A DNA stretch of 64,000 nt. It comes from Chitinophagaceae bacterium. Lineage in GTDB: Bacteria; Bacteroidota; Bacteroidia; Chitinophagales; Chitinophagaceae. The stretch is taken from contig JAEUVD010000018.1 in NCBI GenBank assembly GCA_016787065.1, positions 248,001 through 312,000 on the forward strand, written 5' to 3'. Position numbers and translations under genes: made by a program. The notes beneath the pieces were generated by a model. The model was given only the letters and a program-made list of their open reading frames with translations, searched no databases and was not told the origin of the DNA. Positions 61,922 to 64,000 of this stretch are shown piece after piece. How positions within the stretch are numbered: position 1 is the stretch's first letter; each line of letters opens with the position of its first letter.

Positions 61922-63001
61922 GGTATAAATTATAGAAGCCACATTAGCCGCCACAACCCCTTCATGCAGCATGTTCTCTAATGATTCATAATCCGATAAC
62001 ATGGTTTCTCTGCGCAATCCGGAATCTAAGGTTCTGATTTCCTCGCGTAATGCAGTTACTGTTAATTTATGTTGTATGAGTTCGGTTACGGCCTCCCGAT
62101 TCAATATGAGATTTACTAATGAAATGTACTTAACCTTAACCAAGAGTCGAGCGATCATGTAGGAAATAGGGTTGGCAATGTAACAAACCACTTGCGGCAC
62201 CTTAAATAAAGCGGTTTCTAAAGTAGCCGTTCCAGAAGTTACTAAAGCTAGGTGCGAACTTCTAAGTATGTCGTACGTTGCATGTTGCTTTAACGCAAAA
62301 GATCGTTGTTGAAGAAACGGCGTATAAACGTCTTTTTCCAGATTTGGCGCCTGAGCGATTACCACTTCCCAATCCGGAAAAGCCTGAATTGCTTCCAACA
62401 TGACGGGAAGCATTTTTTTGATTTCCTGTTTTCTACTTCCCGGAAGAAGTGCGATGGTTTTTTTCGGATGCTGCGCTAACGGCTTTTGTCGTTCGTTCCG
62501 AACAATTTCCGCGGTTGGATGACCTACATAATGTACATCCAACTGCCAGCGTTCTTTATAAAATGTTTTTTCGAAGGGGAGTATGCAAATCATCTCATCC
62601 ACACAGTCGCGTATGATTTTAGCTCGATTTTCCTTCCATGCCCAAACCGTAGGTGAAATATAATAGGCAACTTTAATACCATGCCGCTTTGCCCATTTAG
62701 CCATACGTAAATTAAACCCCGGGTAATCAACCAAAACCAAAACATCCGGTTGAAAGGCCAGGATTTGCTTTTTTACGACAGAAAAATTACGGAGAATGGT
62801 ACCAAGGTTAGCCAACACCTCCACAAAACCCATAAAAGCAAGTTCTCGGATATGTTTTAGAATTTGAACACCTTGTTGTTGCATCTTATCACCACCCCAT
62901 CCTTGAAGCACAGCGTTGCTATCCTGTAGCTTCAATTGCGATACTACGCTAGATGCATGCAAATCGCCACTGGCTTCGCCGACAAGAAAAAAATAACGCA
63001 T
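61901..63001 (-). CDS. lpxB: Lipid-A-disaccharide synthase LpxB
   Basis: 366 residues. LpxB joins UDP-2,3-diacylglucosamine and lipid X to form the disaccharide of lipid A at the inner membrane. Family motifs are [14 protein letters not shown] at the start, [50 protein letters not shown] and [12 protein letters not shown]. The donor-site [20 protein letters not shown] and [20 protein letters not shown] follow. Length is normal. Its ATG overlaps the stop of the upstream small membrane protein by one base (TAATG type), so translation is coupled. Confidence 0.95.
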   Translation of the reverse strand: MRYFFLVGEASGDLHASSVVSQLKLQDSNAVLQGWGGDKMQQQGVQILKHIRELAFMGFVEVLANLGTILRNFSVVKKQILAFQPDVLVLVDYPGFNLRMAKWAKRHGIKVAYYISPTVWAWKENRAKIIRDCVDEMICILPFEKTFYKERWQLDVHYVGHPTAEIVRNERQKPLAQHPKKTIALLPGSRKQEIKKMLPVMLEAIQAFPDWEVVIAQAPNLEKDVYTPFLQQRSFALKQHATYDILRSSHLALVTSGTATLETALFKVPQVVCYIANPISYMIARLLVKVKYISLVNLILNREAVTELIQHKLTVTALREEIRTLDSGLRRETMLSDYESLENMLHEGVVAANVASIIYTLALKNK

Positions 63002-63300
63002 TAGAATGCATTAAATTTATACAACACGGCCAGCAACACATAAACGATAATAAATACAAAAACACCTTTCAGGGTTTCGTAACGATGGCGGTTCTTATAA
63101 TAGGTTATTAATGGAATACAGGCTATCATACCCAACGACAATACCCTTGGTATATTCTGATGATTCGATTTCATAAGAAAAATGAAGTCGTTGAGGTTAT
63201 AATTAGACGGTAAATACTTTAAACAGTAGTAAAAAAATACCCCTACTAATGGAACGAGCATACCTAAAACTAAACCAAGAAAAAAGGAATCTCTGTTCAT
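63001..63300 (-). CDS. Small three-helix membrane protein
   Basis: 99 residues with three hydrophobic segments: [36 protein letters not shown] and [16 protein letters not shown]. The polar loop [16 protein letters not shown] lies between the first two. No family is recognised with confidence. It lies 10 nt after the nucleotide-sugar dehydrogenase and overlaps lpxB by one base, so the three form a cell-surface glycan/lipid unit. Confidence 0.7.
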   Translation of the reverse strand: MNRDSFFLGLVLGMLVPLVGVFFYYCLKYLPSNYNLNDFIFLMKSNHQNIPRVLSLGMIACIPLITYYKNRHRYETLKGVFVFIIVYVLLAVLYKFNAF

Positions 63301-63310
63301 AGTTTTTGCT

Positions 63311-64000
63311 TTACAAACTCCAATAATTCATTCCTTTCAGTTTGTTACGGTAGATTCCTTTCAGATCTACTATAATCGCATTCGGAGCTGTTATTTCTTT
63401 GAAGTATGAAACCTCTTGATTTGCGTATTTATCATGACTAACCGCAACAATAACGGCATTGTAATCAGAAGCTATTTTATCTGTTAATCCGTAACCATAT
63501 TCGTGCAGCAGTTCTTCGTGATCGGCATGGGGGTCAATTACATCCACTTGTAAGCTATAGCCTTTTAATTCTTTAATTAAGTCGGCCACTTTAGAATTGC
63601 GAATATCACTCACATTCTCTTTAAAAGTAGTTCCCATGATGAGCACCTTGGCCTTAGAAATATCAACTCCTGATTTAATGATAGCTTGAACGGTTTTTTT
63701 AGCAACATAACTCGCCATTTCATCGTTGATAATTCGACCGGATAAAATAACTCGTGATTTATACCCTAATTGTTCCGATTTATAGGTCAGATAATAAGGA
63801 TCCACGCCTATACAATGCCCTCCAACAAGGCCTGGGAAAAATTTCAGAAAATTCCATTTAGTACCTGCTGCTTCCAATACTTCATAGGTATTAATACCCA
63901 TTTTATCGAAGATGATAGAGAGCTCATTCATCAAGGCAATATTCAAATCGCGCTGTGTATTTTCTATAATTTTCGCTGCTTCGGCTACTTTAATCGAAGA
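63311..64000 (-). CDS. UDP-sugar dehydrogenase (TviB/WbpO-like), 3' part
   Basis: The last 230 codons are present; the frame is open to the window edge (SSIKVAEAAKIIENTQRD), so the N-terminal NAD domain is outside. The enzyme family oxidises C6 of a UDP-hexose or UDP-HexNAc to the uronate for surface polysaccharides. The catalytic Cys is in FPGLVGGHCIGVDPYYLTYK. The UDP-binding domain shows VLIMGTTFKENVSDIRNSKV, DVIDPHADHEEL and DLKGIYRN. The pattern fits the VipA/TviB/WbpO group (UDP-GlcNAc or UDP-GalNAc dehydrogenase) better than UDP-glucose dehydrogenase. The substrate is inferred. Confidence 0.88.
   Translation of the reverse strand, partial: SSIKVAEAAKIIENTQRDLNIALMNELSIIFDKMGINTYEVLEAAGTKWNFLKFFPGLVGGHCIGVDPYYLTYKSEQLGYKSRVILSGRIINDEMASYVAKKTVQAIIKSGVDISKAKVLIMGTTFKENVSDIRNSKVADLIKELKGYSLQVDVIDPHADHEELLHEYGYGLTDKIASDYNAVIVAVSHDKYANQEVSYFKEITAPNAIIVDLKGIYRNKLKGMNYWSL

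Overview
The window is a contiguous piece of chromosome from a free-living Bacteroidota, probably outside Bacteroidales and close to Chitinophagales, Sphingobacteriales or Flavobacteriales. The evidence is consistent across the window. The DNA is AT-rich, and promoters carry the Bacteroidota -7 box TAnnTTTG. Many secreted proteins end in type IX secretion system (T9SS) sorting domains of type A or B. SecA is about 1100 residues long. Several families are largely restricted to this phylum (DUF6728, HYC_CC_PP, SprB repeats, Reg_prop/Y_Y_Y sensor kinases). There is no phage, transposase, CRISPR array or rRNA.

Layout. 1-8.0 kb: export genes (end of a TPR protein, secG, secA) with a TMTC-like membrane TPR protein and a secreted alpha/beta hydrolase. 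8.4-16 kb: DUF4197 protein, ABC-F ATPase, a 38-bp tandem repeat, a frameshifted secreted-protein gene, small envelope proteins and a 3-hydroxyacyl-CoA dehydrogenase. 16-24 kb: dipeptide epimerase, feoB and a very large probable outer-membrane protein. 24.1-27.7 kb: a minus-strand cluster HYC_CC_PP protein - MbnP-like lipoprotein - TonB-dependent receptor - HMA-domain protein, which looks like a copper (or other soft-metal) uptake or handling locus. 27.8-34.2 kb: a secreted protein with a dockerin-like end, a DUF349 protein plus leucine dehydrogenase, then paaB-paaC-paaD without paaA, preceded by an imperfect inverted-repeat element. 34.3-51.5 kb: surface and signalling genes: a SprB-repeat protein, an archaemetzincin-like lipoprotein, two propeller-type sensor kinases with their response regulators (one LytTR, one LuxR), a TPR/PD40 protein and a large type-B T9SS protein. 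51.7-59 kb: queA, three secreted proteins (one a beta-lactamase-fold hydrolase with TPR) and a membrane protein - kinase - regulator set. 59.2-64 kb: tuf, tRNA-Trp, secE and nusG, then a DUF6728 protein, lpxB, a small membrane protein and the 3' part of a nucleotide-sugar dehydrogenase.

The dominant theme is the cell envelope: the Sec translocon (SecG, SecA, SecE), T9SS cargo, lipid A synthesis, outer-membrane receptors and sensor systems built to read periplasmic ligands. The metabolic genes (phenylacetyl-CoA epoxidase subunits, 3-hydroxyacyl-CoA dehydrogenase, leucine dehydrogenase) fit aerobic breakdown of aromatic and amino-acid carbon.

Points deserving a second look are the metal-handling cluster, the homopolymer frameshift at 12080, the 38-bp hairpin-bearing repeat, the paa operon lacking paaA behind an inverted repeat, the absence of rplK after nusG, a structured non-coding stretch at 570-675, and a set of genes whose -7 box lies only 4-6 nt from the start codon, implying leaderless mRNAs. 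All family calls come from reading motifs; no database search was run.
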